A stretch of 64,000 bases of DNA from an uncultured Holophaga sp. (GTDB lineage Bacteria; Acidobacteriota; Holophagae; Holophagales; Holophagaceae). The notes under the pieces were generated by a model, which did no database searches, was not told the DNA's origin, and worked only from the letters and a program-made list of their open reading frames with translations. The position numbers and the translations under genes are program-made. How positions within the stretch are numbered: position 1 is the stretch's first letter; every line of letters starts with the position of its first letter. Location: the NCBI RefSeq assembly GCF_963677305.1, contig NZ_OY781925.1, forward strand, positions 247,501 to 311,500, written 5' to 3'. Shown here piece by piece: positions 21,007 through 31,328 of this stretch.

Positions 21007-22050
21007 TTGACCCCTCCTCCCCAGACCCGCAGTGAATCCCTTCTCCGCACTCTCATTGAGGCCTATCTGGTCGAAGGGGAGCCTGTGGGATCCCGCCTGC
21101 TGGCCCAGCGCTTCGCGGAACCCCTCTCCCCGGCCACCATCCGGAACGTCCTGGCGGATCTGGAGGATGACGAGCTGGTCACCCAGCCCCACACCAGCGC
21201 CGGTCGAGTGCCCACCCAGAAGGCCTACCGGTACTATGTGGACCGCTGGGTCCGCCCGGAGCCTCCTGACCCCGACACCGCCGCCCAGTTGGCACTCGCC
21301 CTGGAGGGTCTCGACCGGGACCCCGAGATCTGGCTCCGCCATGCCAGCCGGGTCATCTCCGAGGTCATGGGGGGCATCTGCGTGGCACTGCCCATCCATC
21401 TCGCGGGAAGCCGACTCCTGCGCCTGGAGTTCGTTCCGATGGCCTCCCGCCGGGTGATTGCAGTCTGGATCGGCCAGGGCGGCGAGGTCGAGCACCAAGT
21501 CGTCGACAACACCTGGGACTTCGATGCCAGCACCCTCACGGAACTGAGCAACTTCGCCACCGCGCACTTCCGGGGCCGGACCCTGGACGAGCTCAGGCGA
21601 CGGCTTCTCTCCGATCTCCGGGACCAGGCCGACGAGGCCCGCAGCCTCTGGCGGCGTCTGGCCTGCCTGGCCGAGCACCTGATGCCGCAGGAGGACAGTC
21701 CCGCCGTGGTCGTCACCGGTGTCGGCTCCCTCGGGAAAACCCCGGAGTTCGGGGATCCGGCCCGTTTCCGTCAATTGGTGGAGACCTTCGAGAGTCACCG
21801 CCATCTGGCCGAACTCCTGAACGCCTTCGCCCAGTCCGCCATCCACGGAGTCCAGCTCCTGCTGGGGTCCGAGAACCCCTTCTTCCCTTCCATCCCCCTG
21901 GCCACGGCCCTGCGAACGGTCAGCCTGCCCAAGCAGGAGTCCATCGCCCTGGCTCTGGTGGGCCCCTTGCGCACGGACTACACCAGGGTCCTGGGCAGTC
22001 TGGCTTGGCTTTCGGACGAAATCGACCAGCGTATCCACCGCCCTCTGTAA
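21007..22050 (+). CDS. hrcA: Heat-inducible transcription repressor HrcA
   Basis: Repressor of heat-shock genes; normally binds CIRCE elements and is folded by GroEL. The predicted 347-residue product from TTG 21007 has the N-terminal winged-helix signature (RTLIEAYLVEGEPVGSRLL, SPATIRNVLADLEDDELVTQPHTSAGRVPT). The GAF-like HrcA domain contains SLPKQESIALALVGPLRTDY. It ends in a helical stretch after MLGSLAWL-like sequence. The TTG start fits family length, and AGG lies seven bases upstream; an in-frame GTG/ATG-like start at 20917 would give a non-conserved extension. First gene of hrcA-grpE-dnaK-dnaJ. I see no CIRCE upstream of it or of grpE. Confidence 0.95.
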   Translation: MTPPPQTRSESLLRTLIEAYLVEGEPVGSRLLAQRFAEPLSPATIRNVLADLEDDELVTQPHTSAGRVPTQKAYRYYVDRWVRPEPPDPDTAAQLALALEGLDRDPEIWLRHASRVISEVMGGICVALPIHLAGSRLLRLEFVPMASRRVIAVWIGQGGEVEHQVVDNTWDFDASTLTELSNFATAHFRGRTLDELRRRLLSDLRDQADEARSLWRRLACLAEHLMPQEDSPAVVVTGVGSLGKTPEFGDPARFRQLVETFESHRHLAELLNAFAQSAIHGVQLLLGSENPFFPSIPLATALRTVSLPKQESIALALVGPLRTDYTRVLGSLAWLSDEIDQRIHRPL

Positions 22051-22148
22051 TCAACACAGACTACCTTTCTCAAGGCTCTTTCCGGACCTCCCCCCGGACC
22101 AAGGCACGCACCCTTCCCATCCCGCCAGGTTCTCCCTAGAATCTCCCC

Positions 22149-22847
22149 ATGAGCCAGAACTTCCCCAACCCGAGCGACCCCCTGTCCGAAAACCCCCGTC
22201 CCCAGGATGGCGACATGACTGTGGACCTGACGCTTGATGGCTACGAGGAGGTCGACGACCTCCAGGCCCTGGCCGATGAGATTGCAGAGCAGGCCCCTGC
22301 AGACGGAAGCCAGCGCCCTGCACCTGAGTCCATGGCCTCCGAAGAGGCCAGCCAGGCCCTCAGCGAGGCCAAGGCCCGGGTCCAGGAACTGGAGAAGCGC
22401 GAAGCCGAACTCCAGGACAAGCATCACCGCCTCCTGGCTGACTTCGCCAACTTCCGCAACCGGAGCTCCCGGGACACGCAGTTGGCGGTGGACCTATCAG
22501 AGAAAAAGCTCCTCCTGGAAATTCTCCCGGTGCTGGACAGCTTCGAGCGCTGTCTGGGTTCCCAGTACCAGTCCATCGAGGACTTCCACGCCGGGGTTTC
22601 TCTCATACATAAACAATTCATCGACTCCCTGCGCCGGATCGGTGTGGAGAAGGTGGAACTGAAGCCCGGGGACGCCTTCGACGCCCAGAACACCGAGGCC
22701 CTGACCACCACCTCCAACCCCGCCCTGCCCGATGGGTCCATCGCCGCGGTCTTCGAGAGCGGATTCCTCCTCCGCAACACCCTGCTCCGGGCCGCCCGGG
22801 TGGTCGTCAACCACCTGGACACCCCGGGCGGGGAAGCCGTCAACTAG
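22149..22847 (+). CDS. grpE: Nucleotide exchange factor GrpE
   Basis: Co-chaperone that releases ADP from DnaK. 232 residues: an acidic unstructured N-terminal region (1-80), a long coiled coil (about 80-135, ARVQELEKREAELQDKHHRLLADFANFRNR), and the beta domain. The family signature is close to the end (FEAVFESGFLLRNTLLRAARVVVN-like segment). The DFANFRNR motif with LLEILPVLDSFERCL is diagnostic. It lies between hrcA and dnaK, as in many bacteria. Confidence 0.96.
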   Translation: MSQNFPNPSDPLSENPRPQDGDMTVDLTLDGYEEVDDLQALADEIAEQAPADGSQRPAPESMASEEASQALSEAKARVQELEKREAELQDKHHRLLADFANFRNRSSRDTQLAVDLSEKKLLLEILPVLDSFERCLGSQYQSIEDFHAGVSLIHKQFIDSLRRIGVEKVELKPGDAFDAQNTEALTTTSNPALPDGSIAAVFESGFLLRNTLLRAARVVVNHLDTPGGEAVN

Positions 22848-22877
22848 CCCCACCCCTCTTCACTCCGGAGTCCGCCC

Positions 22878-24752
<1,875 letters not shown>

Positions 24753-24783
24753 GGCGGACCCCGGGCTCTGTTATCCTGAGTTC

Positions 24784-25956
24784 ATGACGAAACGGGACTA
24801 CTACGAGGTCCTTGGCGTTGCCAGGGACGCATCCACTGACGAGATCAAGAAGGCCTACCGCAAGCTCGCCATGCAGTACCACCCCGACCAGAATCCGGGG
24901 AACAAGGAGGCCGAAGAGAAGTTCAAGGAGGCCGCCGAGGCGTACGCGGTCCTCTCCGACGACGACAAGCGCCGGAACTACGACCAGTTCGGCCACGCCG
25001 GCATCGGCGGCTCCGGCGGCGGGGGCGGTTTCCAGTTCGACCCCAGCCAGTTCGCCGACTTCCAGGACATCTTCGGCAGCTTCTTCGGAGGCGGCGGCAT
25101 CTTTGGCGATATCTTCGGCGGTGGCCGGGGCCGTCGCCAGCAGGGAGGGGCCGAGCCGGGCTCCGACCTCCAGTACACCCTCCGCATCGGCTTCAAGGAG
25201 GCAGTCTCCGGCGTCGAGGCCAAGGAGATCGAGATCCCCCGCCTCGAGTCCTGTGACACCTGCAAGGGCTCGGGCTGCGCCGAGGGCACCCGCCCCCAGG
25301 TCTGCCCGCAATGCCGGGGGAACGGCCAGGTGGCCGTGCGCCAGGGCTTCATCCAGATGTACGTGAACTGCCCCCGCTGCGAAGGCCGTGGACAGATCAT
25401 CCCCAGCCCCTGCACGAGCTGCCGCGGCGAGGGCAGGATCCACCGGAAGACCAGGGTCAAGTTCCGGATCCCCGCTGGCATCGACCGCGGTCAGCGCCTC
25501 CGATTGAGTGGCGAGGGGGAGGCTGGTCGGAACGGAGGCGGCAAGGGTGACCTCTACGTCGTCTTCGACGTGGCCCCCGACTCCGTCTATGAGCGGGATG
25601 GGGCCGATCTCCACCGCACCTTCGAGATCCCCTGGCCCCTTCTCGTCCTGGGCGGGGAGGTTCCTCTTGAGACCCTCTACGGCAAGGACGCCATCCGCCT
25701 CACCCCGGGCACTCCGGGTGACAAGGTGGTGAAGATCCCCAATGCCGGCGTGCCCCGCCTGAGGGGTTCAGGGCGCGGCGACCTCTACCTGCACCTCAGG
25801 GTGGCGGTCCCCCAGAAGCTCCCTCCGGAGCAGGAGGAGCTTGTGCGCCAGCTCCTGGATACCATGATCAGCGGTGGCCAGGCCCCCGAACAGCCCGAGG
25901 GATTCCTGGCCAAGGTCTTCGGTTCAGAGAAGAACCGGAAAAAGAAGAAGCGTTGA
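24784..25956 (+). CDS. dnaJ: Chaperone DnaJ
   Basis: J-domain co-chaperone that delivers clients to DnaK and stimulates its ATPase. 390 residues: J-domain 1-70 with H33-P34-D35, a G/F-rich linker (about 75-120, with [14 protein letters not shown]), and four CxxCxGxG zinc repeats ([32 protein letters not shown]). C-terminal client domains follow and the tail is lysine-rich (KNRKKKKR). All four zinc repeats are present, so this is a class I DnaJ. A short stem-loop, CCCGGC/GCCGGG followed by TTT (25964-25983), lies just downstream and could partly terminate the operon. Confidence 0.97.
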   Translation: MTKRDYYEVLGVARDASTDEIKKAYRKLAMQYHPDQNPGNKEAEEKFKEAAEAYAVLSDDDKRRNYDQFGHAGIGGSGGGGGFQFDPSQFADFQDIFGSFFGGGGIFGDIFGGGRGRRQQGGAEPGSDLQYTLRIGFKEAVSGVEAKEIEIPRLESCDTCKGSGCAEGTRPQVCPQCRGNGQVAVRQGFIQMYVNCPRCEGRGQIIPSPCTSCRGEGRIHRKTRVKFRIPAGIDRGQRLRLSGEGEAGRNGGGKGDLYVVFDVAPDSVYERDGADLHRTFEIPWPLLVLGGEVPLETLYGKDAIRLTPGTPGDKVVKIPNAGVPRLRGSGRGDLYLHLRVAVPQKLPPEQEELVRQLLDTMISGGQAPEQPEGFLAKVFGSEKNRKKKKR

Positions 25957-25998
25957 AGTGACCCCCGGCCAAGCGCCGGGTTTCCGAAAGGAGTCCTT

Positions 25999-26850
25999 GT
26001 GCGCATCAGCCCTCTCCTTCTCACCCTCCCCGCCCTGCTGGCGGCGGCCCAGCCGCCGGTCAGGGAGGTGTCCCTCAGGACGCCGGACGGCTTCCTCCTC
26101 AAGGGAACCCTGACCCTGCCCAAGGGGCAGGGCAGGCATGCCGCAGTCCTCCTGGCCCACCAGTTCCGGGCGGACCGCCAGGGCTGGACCCCCCTGGCGG
26201 AGCGCCTCCAGAAGATGGGCATCGCCACACTGGCCCTGGACCTCAGGGGCCACGGAGAGAGCACCGAATGCAAGGGCCAGAGCCTCTCCGTCGGTGAGGA
26301 CTTCGTGGACTCAGCCCAGCGGGTCGGCTTTTCCATGATCCCCCGGGATCTAGAGCAGGCCGCCGCCTGGCTCCGACACCAGCCAGGCATCGATGCGCGC
26401 CGGCTCGGCGTGGTCGGCTCCAGCGTGGGGGCCCTCTCGGCCCTGCTCGCCGCACCGAAGATCCACCCTGTGGCCTTGGCTGTCCTCAGCCCAGCCGGCA
26501 ACCCGGCTTTCGGACCTGACGCCGCTACGCTCATGGCAGGCGCTGCACGCCACAGCCGCAGCGCCATCCTCGTTCTGGCCGCCGAGGGGGATGCCAGCGC
26601 CTGGGACAATGCCCAGCGCCTGAAGACCCTGCCCGGAGTCTGCACCCTCTCCTTCCCAGGCCAAGACCATGGCTTCGCCTTCCTCCCGGGGCACAGCGAC
26701 ACCGTGGCGGTCTTCCTGGGGGAGTACCTCCGGAAGAGGACCCCTGCCCTGGCCAAGCCCGCCCAGCCCCAGGAAGGCAGCACCCGTTTGGCCGTACCTG
26801 CGGACCCCAAGGCCTCCGGAGCGGCTCCAGCGTCGCATTCAGCCAAGTGA
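25999..26850 (+). CDS. Secreted alpha/beta hydrolase
   Basis: 283 residues starting at GTG 25999 with AAAGGAG five bases upstream. Signal peptide (MRISPLLLTLPALLAAA). The hydrolase domain contains LALDLRGHGES, the nucleophile elbow GSSVGA (Gly-x-Ser-x-Gly-like, about residues 139-144), an acid near EGDAS and a catalytic His in QDHGFAF. The C-terminal 40 residues are low-complexity (Pro/Ala/Lys). A dienelactone-hydrolase or esterase-like role is possible; substrate unknown. It follows the dnaJ gene directly and may be read through from it. Confidence 0.85.
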   Translation: MRISPLLLTLPALLAAAQPPVREVSLRTPDGFLLKGTLTLPKGQGRHAAVLLAHQFRADRQGWTPLAERLQKMGIATLALDLRGHGESTECKGQSLSVGEDFVDSAQRVGFSMIPRDLEQAAAWLRHQPGIDARRLGVVGSSVGALSALLAAPKIHPVALAVLSPAGNPAFGPDAATLMAGAARHSRSAILVLAAEGDASAWDNAQRLKTLPGVCTLSFPGQDHGFAFLPGHSDTVAVFLGEYLRKRTPALAKPAQPQEGSTRLAVPADPKASGAAPASHSAK

Positions 26851-26915
26851 AGCTGCGCCCGGGAAGGGCGCTCGGCATACAATGGTTCCATGAACCATCC
26901 TGAACGTGTGACCGC

Positions 26916-27575
26916 ATGTCCCGCCTGCCTCTGATCGCCCTGGACGGCCCCTCTGGGGTGGGCAAGTCCACTGCCGCCAAACGCATCGCCCTTGAGCTCG
27001 GCTGGAGCTACCTCGACACCGGAGCCATGTTCCGGGCCACGGGACTCGCCCTCCAGCGAGCCGGGCTGGCCCTGGAGGATCCTGAGACCCTCGGGACCCT
27101 CTTGGGGCAACTCCGGATTGAGCAGCGGGGGACCCGCATCCTCCTGGCCGGCGAGGATGTGAGCGAGGCCATTCGCACACCCGAGATCTCCCGCCTCGTC
27201 TCCGCCGTGAGCGCCAACCCCCAAGTACGCCGGACCCTCCTGGAGCAGCAGCAGCGGATCGGCGCCAGGGGTCATTGGGTGGTGGACGGAAGGGACATCG
27301 GCACCGTAGTGTTCCCCGAGGCCTGCTGCAAGATCTTCCTCACGGCCAGCGTCGAGACCCGGGCCCGCAGACGATTCCTGGAGCTGCGCAGCAAGGGCTC
27401 CAGCATCACCCTGGAGGAGGTCACCCGGGACCTGGAGCAGCGGGATCTCCAGGACTCCACCCGGGCCCTCGCCCCCCTCCGGAAGGCCGAGGACGCCGTG
27501 GAACTCGACTCCAGCCACATGAGCATCGAGGAAGTGGTCGCCTGGATCGTCCACCACCACCACAGCCACGCCTGA
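26916..27575 (+). CDS. cmk: Cytidylate kinase
   Basis: Phosphorylates CMP/dCMP with ATP. 219 residues with P-loop GPSGVGKST (about 11-19), LDTGAMFRATG (nucleoside-binding), and VVDGRDIGTVVFPEA, a family signature. The TARARRRFLELRSKG-like LID and R-rich segments (QRDLQDSTRALAPL) match Cmk. There is no Shine-Dalgarno sequence before the ATG. A short overlapping ORF (26890-26934, about 14 codons) begins upstream and ends inside cmk. Following genes: the M50-like protease, 25 bases on. Confidence 0.96.
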   Translation: MSRLPLIALDGPSGVGKSTAAKRIALELGWSYLDTGAMFRATGLALQRAGLALEDPETLGTLLGQLRIEQRGTRILLAGEDVSEAIRTPEISRLVSAVSANPQVRRTLLEQQQRIGARGHWVVDGRDIGTVVFPEACCKIFLTASVETRARRRFLELRSKGSSITLEEVTRDLEQRDLQDSTRALAPLRKAEDAVELDSSHMSIEEVVAWIVHHHHSHA

Positions 27576-27600
27576 GTCCCAGCGCCGCAGGAGGCGGACC

Positions 27601-28158
27601 ATGCTCCAGGAGCTCCTGGAACACCTGAAGGATCTGCAGGCGATCCCCTGGACCCGGGTGGGCCCCCTGAAGCTCGTCTGCGCTCTGGGCGCGGTGGCCC
27701 TGATGCTCCTGGTGAGAGCGGCCAGCGCCGATGGCTGGGTGGCTTTCCTGGATGGCCTCAACCTCGTCTTCCATGAGGCCGGCCACCCTCTCTTCAGCCT
27801 CTTCGGCGACACCATCGGCTTCCTGGGGGGCACCCTGATGCAGCTCCTGGTGCCCCTGGCAGTGGCCGTCAGCCTCTGGGGGAAGCGCCAGGCCGTGGCC
27901 ACAGGCCTGGCCGGGGTCTGGTTCTTCGAGAACGGCTTCAACATCGCCCGCTATATGGCCGATGCCCGCAGCCAACTCCTGCCCCTGGTGGGGGGCGGTG
28001 AGCATGACTGGGGCACCCTTCTTGGCCGCTGGGGGCTCCTCCGGCAGGACAAGGCCCTGTCGGGCACCCTGGCGGCCCTCTCCTGGCTCGGGATCCTGCT
28101 CTGCTGCGCCTGGCTGGTCTGGCGCTGGTGGTCGGACCGCCAGCGCCCCCCGGACTAA
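27601..28158 (+). CDS. M50-like (HEAGH) integral-membrane protease candidate
   Basis: 185 residues with about four hydrophobic helices (24-42, 72-92, 94-112 and 150-170). H58-E59-A60-G61-H62 (FHEAGHPLFSLFGD) is a zinc-metalloprotease HExxH motif placed at a membrane helix, as in Peptidase_M50B-like proteins. A later NIARYMAD segment could hold the third ligand. Family members include site-2-like proteases, but the short form here lacks a PDZ domain and its substrate is unknown. AGGAGG precedes the ATG. It converges with HU, the two stop codons overlapping by 4 bases. Confidence 0.75.
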   Translation: MLQELLEHLKDLQAIPWTRVGPLKLVCALGAVALMLLVRAASADGWVAFLDGLNLVFHEAGHPLFSLFGDTIGFLGGTLMQLLVPLAVAVSLWGKRQAVATGLAGVWFFENGFNIARYMADARSQLLPLVGGGEHDWGTLLGRWGLLRQDKALSGTLAALSWLGILLCCAWLVWRWWSDRQRPPD

Positions 28159-28430
28159 TCGATCTCGATGGCCCTCAGGTCCTTGCCGGGCTTGAAGCGG
28201 ATCGAGCGGCCCTTGGGGATGGCGACGGAGTCGCCGGTCTTGATGTTCCGGCCCATGCCACGCTTGCGGGGACGGGGTTCAAAGACACCGAAGCCGCGGA
28301 TCTCGATGCGGTGACCGTCCAGCAGGGCATTTTTCATGTGGTCGGTCAGGAGATCGACCACCTGGAGGGCGGTGGCCTTGGAGATGGGCAGGGCCTGCAT
28401 GAGGGCAGACGCGATATCGATCTTGATCAT
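28155..28430 (-). CDS. HU/IHF-family DNA-binding protein
   Basis: 91 residues, the canonical length of HU and IHF subunits. KIDIASALMQALPISKATA and IEIRGFGVFEPRPRKRGMGRNIKTG match the family, including the beta-arm RxGRNPxTG-like motif (here RGMGRNIKTG, with I replacing the usual Pro). It bends DNA as a dimer and shapes the nucleoid. HU versus IHF cannot be told from the missing proline alone. The stop overlaps that of the M50-like gene. The 152-base leader on its upstream side contains a 36-bp palindrome (28495-28530). Confidence 0.93.
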   Translation of the reverse strand: MIKIDIASALMQALPISKATALQVVDLLTDHMKNALLDGHRIEIRGFGVFEPRPRKRGMGRNIKTGDSVAIPKGRSIRFKPGKDLRAIEID

Positions 28431-28494
28431 GGGCCACCTCAGGATTCTGGATTGGAAGTCTGACAGTACTACCAGAGCTCATCCAGCGGTGAAA

Positions 28495-28530
28495 GGGAAA
28501 AGGTGAAGATGATCATCTTCCGTCTTTCCC
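28495..28530. promoter_or_regulatory. 36-bp palindrome between HU and the 147-residue gene
   Basis: Core GAAGATGATCATCTTC (28505-28520) is perfectly symmetric. Outer arms GGGAAA and TTTCCC add six pairs each, so 14 of 18 half-site positions match. It is in the divergent region between the HU start (28430) and the TTG start at 28583, so it could be an operator for either. No T-run follows, so it is not a terminator. Confidence 0.5.
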
Positions 28531-28582
28531 GAGGCCCCTCGGCCTAGTACCGTGGAAGGCTGCCCTTTCCAGGAGCGCCCCT

Positions 28583-29026
28583 TTGGAAACCCTGTCCGAC
28601 TTCATCACCTGCGCCGTCTCGGCCATCCGCCACGGCAGCGACAAGCAGCGCGCTGCCGCCCTGCTCGAGCGCTGGGGCACGGCCTGGCAGGGCCCCCAGC
28701 GGGCCCTGGAGTCCACCTACTCCAACCACGGCGCCTACCTTCACTTCAACCAGCTCATCGGCAAGGTCTGGAGCCATGCCTTCACCTTCCATGCCACCCA
28801 GCGTGAGGGACTGGTCCTCCGGGGACCTGACTCCGACCGCGCCCGGAAATCGCACAAGCTGCGGAACACCAAGCTGGACGCCACCGGGCTGGATGCCCTC
28901 TTCCTGGCCTGGAGCGCCCACCCGGAGGCCCACCCCGCCGGCAACGCCGTGGAATTCCAGCTCACCGAGACCCCGGATGAGACCTGGGAGGCCTGCCTGC
29001 AGGAGGTCCTGCAGCATCTCGGCTGA
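28583..29026 (+). CDS. Hypothetical protein
   Basis: 147 residues with no signal peptide or membrane helix. Start at TTG 28583 with AGGAG seven bases upstream. Composition is average, with helical N-terminal half (ETLSDFITCAVSAIRHG, QRAAALLERWG) and a conserved-looking segment KSHKLRNTKLDATGLDALFLAWSAHP. I do not recognise a family. Codon use matches neighbours. It ends three bases before the stop of the convergent moaA. Confidence 0.65.
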   Translation: METLSDFITCAVSAIRHGSDKQRAAALLERWGTAWQGPQRALESTYSNHGAYLHFNQLIGKVWSHAFTFHATQREGLVLRGPDSDRARKSHKLRNTKLDATGLDALFLAWSAHPEAHPAGNAVEFQLTETPDETWEACLQEVLQHLG

Positions 29027-29029
29027 GCC

Positions 29030-30028
29030 TCAGCCTCCGATGTGGTGCATCTGGATGCGGGGCAGCTGCTCGGTGAGCTCGGTGCGGCGCTCCGAGTAGC
29101 GGTCATCCCGGACCTTCCATCGGGCGATGACCATCTCCCGCAGTGAGTCATCATCGGCCCCCCCCCGCAGGGCCTCCCGGAGGTTCAGCCCCTCTGAGGC
29201 GAAGAGGCAGGTGTAGAGCTTGCCCTCGGCCGAGATCCGGGCACGGTCGCAGCCGCGGCAGAAGGGTTCGCTGACTGAAGCGATGAAGCCCACCTCACCG
29301 ACCCCGTCCTTGAAGCGCCAGTCGTGGGAGACTGCGTTGCCTGGGGCGGGGATGGGCTCCAGAGGCCAGACTTCGTTGATCCGGCGGATGAGTTCGGAAG
29401 AGGGCACCACCTGATCCAGACACCAGCCATTGCCCGTGCCCGTGTCCATGAACTCGATGAAGCGCAGGACGTGGCCATGCCGCCGTGCAAAGTCGACGAG
29501 CGGGATCACATCCTCCTCATTGACGCCCCGCTGCATGACGCAGTTGAGCTTGATGGGCGCGAAGCCCACCTGGGAGGCGACCTCAATCCCCCGGAGCACC
29601 TGGGCAAGGGGCACATCCGAGTCCACAAAGGCTTTGAAACGCTCCGGATCCATGGAATCCAGACTCACGGTGAGGCGATCCAGCCCAGCCTCCCTGAGGA
29701 GGAGGGCCTGCTGCTCGAGCATGGAGGCATTGGTGGTCGCCGCCACCTCCCTGATCCCTTCAATGCGCTTGAGACGGGAGACCAGGGCGGGCAGATCCCG
29801 GCGGAGCAGGGGCTCCCCCCCCGTCAGACGGACCTTGCGGACCCCCAGGGAGGCGAAGACCCGCACCAAGCGCTCCATCTCCTCATAGGAGAGGACCTGG
29901 CTGTGGGGAATGAAGGAGAAGTGCTGGCCGTCCTTGGGCTTGCAATAGGTGCAGTTGAAGTTGCACCTATCCGTGACCGACAGGCGCAGGGCCGTAATCG
30001 GCCTTTCGAGAGTATCCAGAACCACCAT
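29030..30028 (-). CDS. moaA: GTP 3',8-cyclase (molybdenum cofactor biosynthesis)
   Basis: Radical-SAM enzyme that converts GTP into 3',8-cH2GTP, the first step of molybdenum cofactor synthesis. 332 residues with the radical-SAM cluster C22-x3-C26-x2-C29 (CNFNCTYC). The second C-terminal cluster is CRGCDRARISAEGKLYTC (C-x2-C-x13-C), and the diagnostic C-terminal Gly-Gly (HHIGG) is present. LTGGEPLLRRDL matches the GGEP motif. MoaC/MoaD/MoaE are not in the window, but a mogA gene is about 21 kb away. Confidence 0.97.
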   Translation of the reverse strand: MVVLDTLERPITALRLSVTDRCNFNCTYCKPKDGQHFSFIPHSQVLSYEEMERLVRVFASLGVRKVRLTGGEPLLRRDLPALVSRLKRIEGIREVAATTNASMLEQQALLLREAGLDRLTVSLDSMDPERFKAFVDSDVPLAQVLRGIEVASQVGFAPIKLNCVMQRGVNEEDVIPLVDFARRHGHVLRFIEFMDTGTGNGWCLDQVVPSSELIRRINEVWPLEPIPAPGNAVSHDWRFKDGVGEVGFIASVSEPFCRGCDRARISAEGKLYTCLFASEGLNLREALRGGADDDSLREMVIARWKVRDDRYSERRTELTEQLPRIQMHHIGG

Positions 30029-30092
30029 GCCTTCAGATTAGCGGATTGGCACTGCCGGGGATGGGGCAAAATGGGAGGGAAGGATTCCCGAC

Positions 30093-31325
30093 ATGGCATT
30101 TCTCTCCCGACTCTTCTCCCGGGGCCAGCGCGCCCCTCTGCCCACTCTCGAAGAGCTCTTCACGGAGCTTGGGGTCACCTCCTCCCTCCCGGGCCTGGAG
30201 GATTTCCGGGAGGACTTCGAGCATCTCGACGCCGGGGAGCGCCGCCAGTGGGCCGGCGCCGTGGCCGAGCTTCAGGCGAAGGGCCTGGGTCTGCCCCCAC
30301 AGTGGCTCGATGCCCAGTTCGACCTGATGCCCCAGCTCGTCCCCCACTGGCAGGCGGAGAGGGAGCCCTTCCTCGCCAAGCCCGTGGCTGAGGGCCTCTG
30401 CCAGCGGATTCTGGCCTGCGGCCATCTGGTGCCCGCGCCCTGGCTCATCCTCTGGGGAATCTCGGAGGATGATCTGGAGGACCGTGCCCTGGGACAGCTC
30501 CAGGAGAAGAGTCAGGGGCACCCCTTCCGGAAGCTACCCTCCGGCATCTACCAGAGCAGCTACGGCGACGGCATGGACGCCTCACGCATCCTCCTGCCTG
30601 AACTCTGGAGTGAGCTCTTCCCCGGACAGAACACCTTCCTTGCGGTCCCGACCTCGGGCTGCCTCCTGGTGGCCCCCCAGATCCTTCTCCCCAAACTGGT
30701 GGAGGCGGTGCTCGCCCGGGTCGACGGCGAGGGTACCCGGATCTCGGCAACCCTCTACCAGCGGATCGACCAGACCACCCTCCCCGCCAACCTCCAGGAC
30801 CCACACCCCATCGCCCAGCCCCAGCGGGAGCTGCGCCAGAGCGACTTCGCCGCGGCCTGCCTGGCCCAGGAGAGCGATCTCCCGCCAGAGCTGGGCACCC
30901 CTGCGCCTCTGATGACCATCAAGACCCAGCAGGGACGCACCCTTCTGCTCACCCTCTGGCGGGAGGGCACTCCCTGCCTCCTGCCGGATGCTGACCTGGT
31001 GGGCTTCCTCGATGCCCAGGGGCAGCCCCTGGGCATCTTCTTCCGCCAGACCCTCCCCCGGATCCCCGAACTCAAGGGGGAACCGGTGGAGATCTGGGGG
31101 CCCCGCCGCCTCCGCTACCCCACCTTCCCCAGTGCCGGACAACGGGAGCGCCTGGAACCCTTCGCCAGCCCTGAACAGATGGCCGGCCTCTTCCGCGGCC
31201 CCGGCGAGCGCAGCCAGGCCCCCAGGCCTGCAGCCCCCGCCCAGGCATCCACGGCCTCCACCCACTCGAGCCCTGTCCCCGAGCACCTGCGGGGCCTCAG
31301 CCTGGGCCCCGTCCGGGAGGACTGA
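30093..31325 (+). CDS. Uncharacterised soluble protein (DUF1444-like region)
   Basis: 410 residues, no signal peptide or membrane helix. A region around YQSSYGDGMDASRILLPELW and AVPTSGCLLVAPQ resembles, by eye, the DUF1444 (YtpQ) pattern; that is a weak likeness and unverified. The C-terminal 50 residues are low-complexity (Ala/Pro/Ser-rich, linker-like). The stop is three bases from the pth TTG start, so the two are likely co-translated. No function proposed. Confidence 0.7.
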   Translation: MAFLSRLFSRGQRAPLPTLEELFTELGVTSSLPGLEDFREDFEHLDAGERRQWAGAVAELQAKGLGLPPQWLDAQFDLMPQLVPHWQAEREPFLAKPVAEGLCQRILACGHLVPAPWLILWGISEDDLEDRALGQLQEKSQGHPFRKLPSGIYQSSYGDGMDASRILLPELWSELFPGQNTFLAVPTSGCLLVAPQILLPKLVEAVLARVDGEGTRISATLYQRIDQTTLPANLQDPHPIAQPQRELRQSDFAAACLAQESDLPPELGTPAPLMTIKTQQGRTLLLTLWREGTPCLLPDADLVGFLDAQGQPLGIFFRQTLPRIPELKGEPVEIWGPRRLRYPTFPSAGQRERLEPFASPEQMAGLFRGPGERSQAPRPAAPAQASTASTHSSPVPEHLRGLSLGPVRED

Positions 31326-31328
31326 GCC

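Noticed and set aside
30029..30092. Molybdenum cofactor riboswitch before moaA
   Set aside because: The 64-base divergent spacer is too short for the aptamer.
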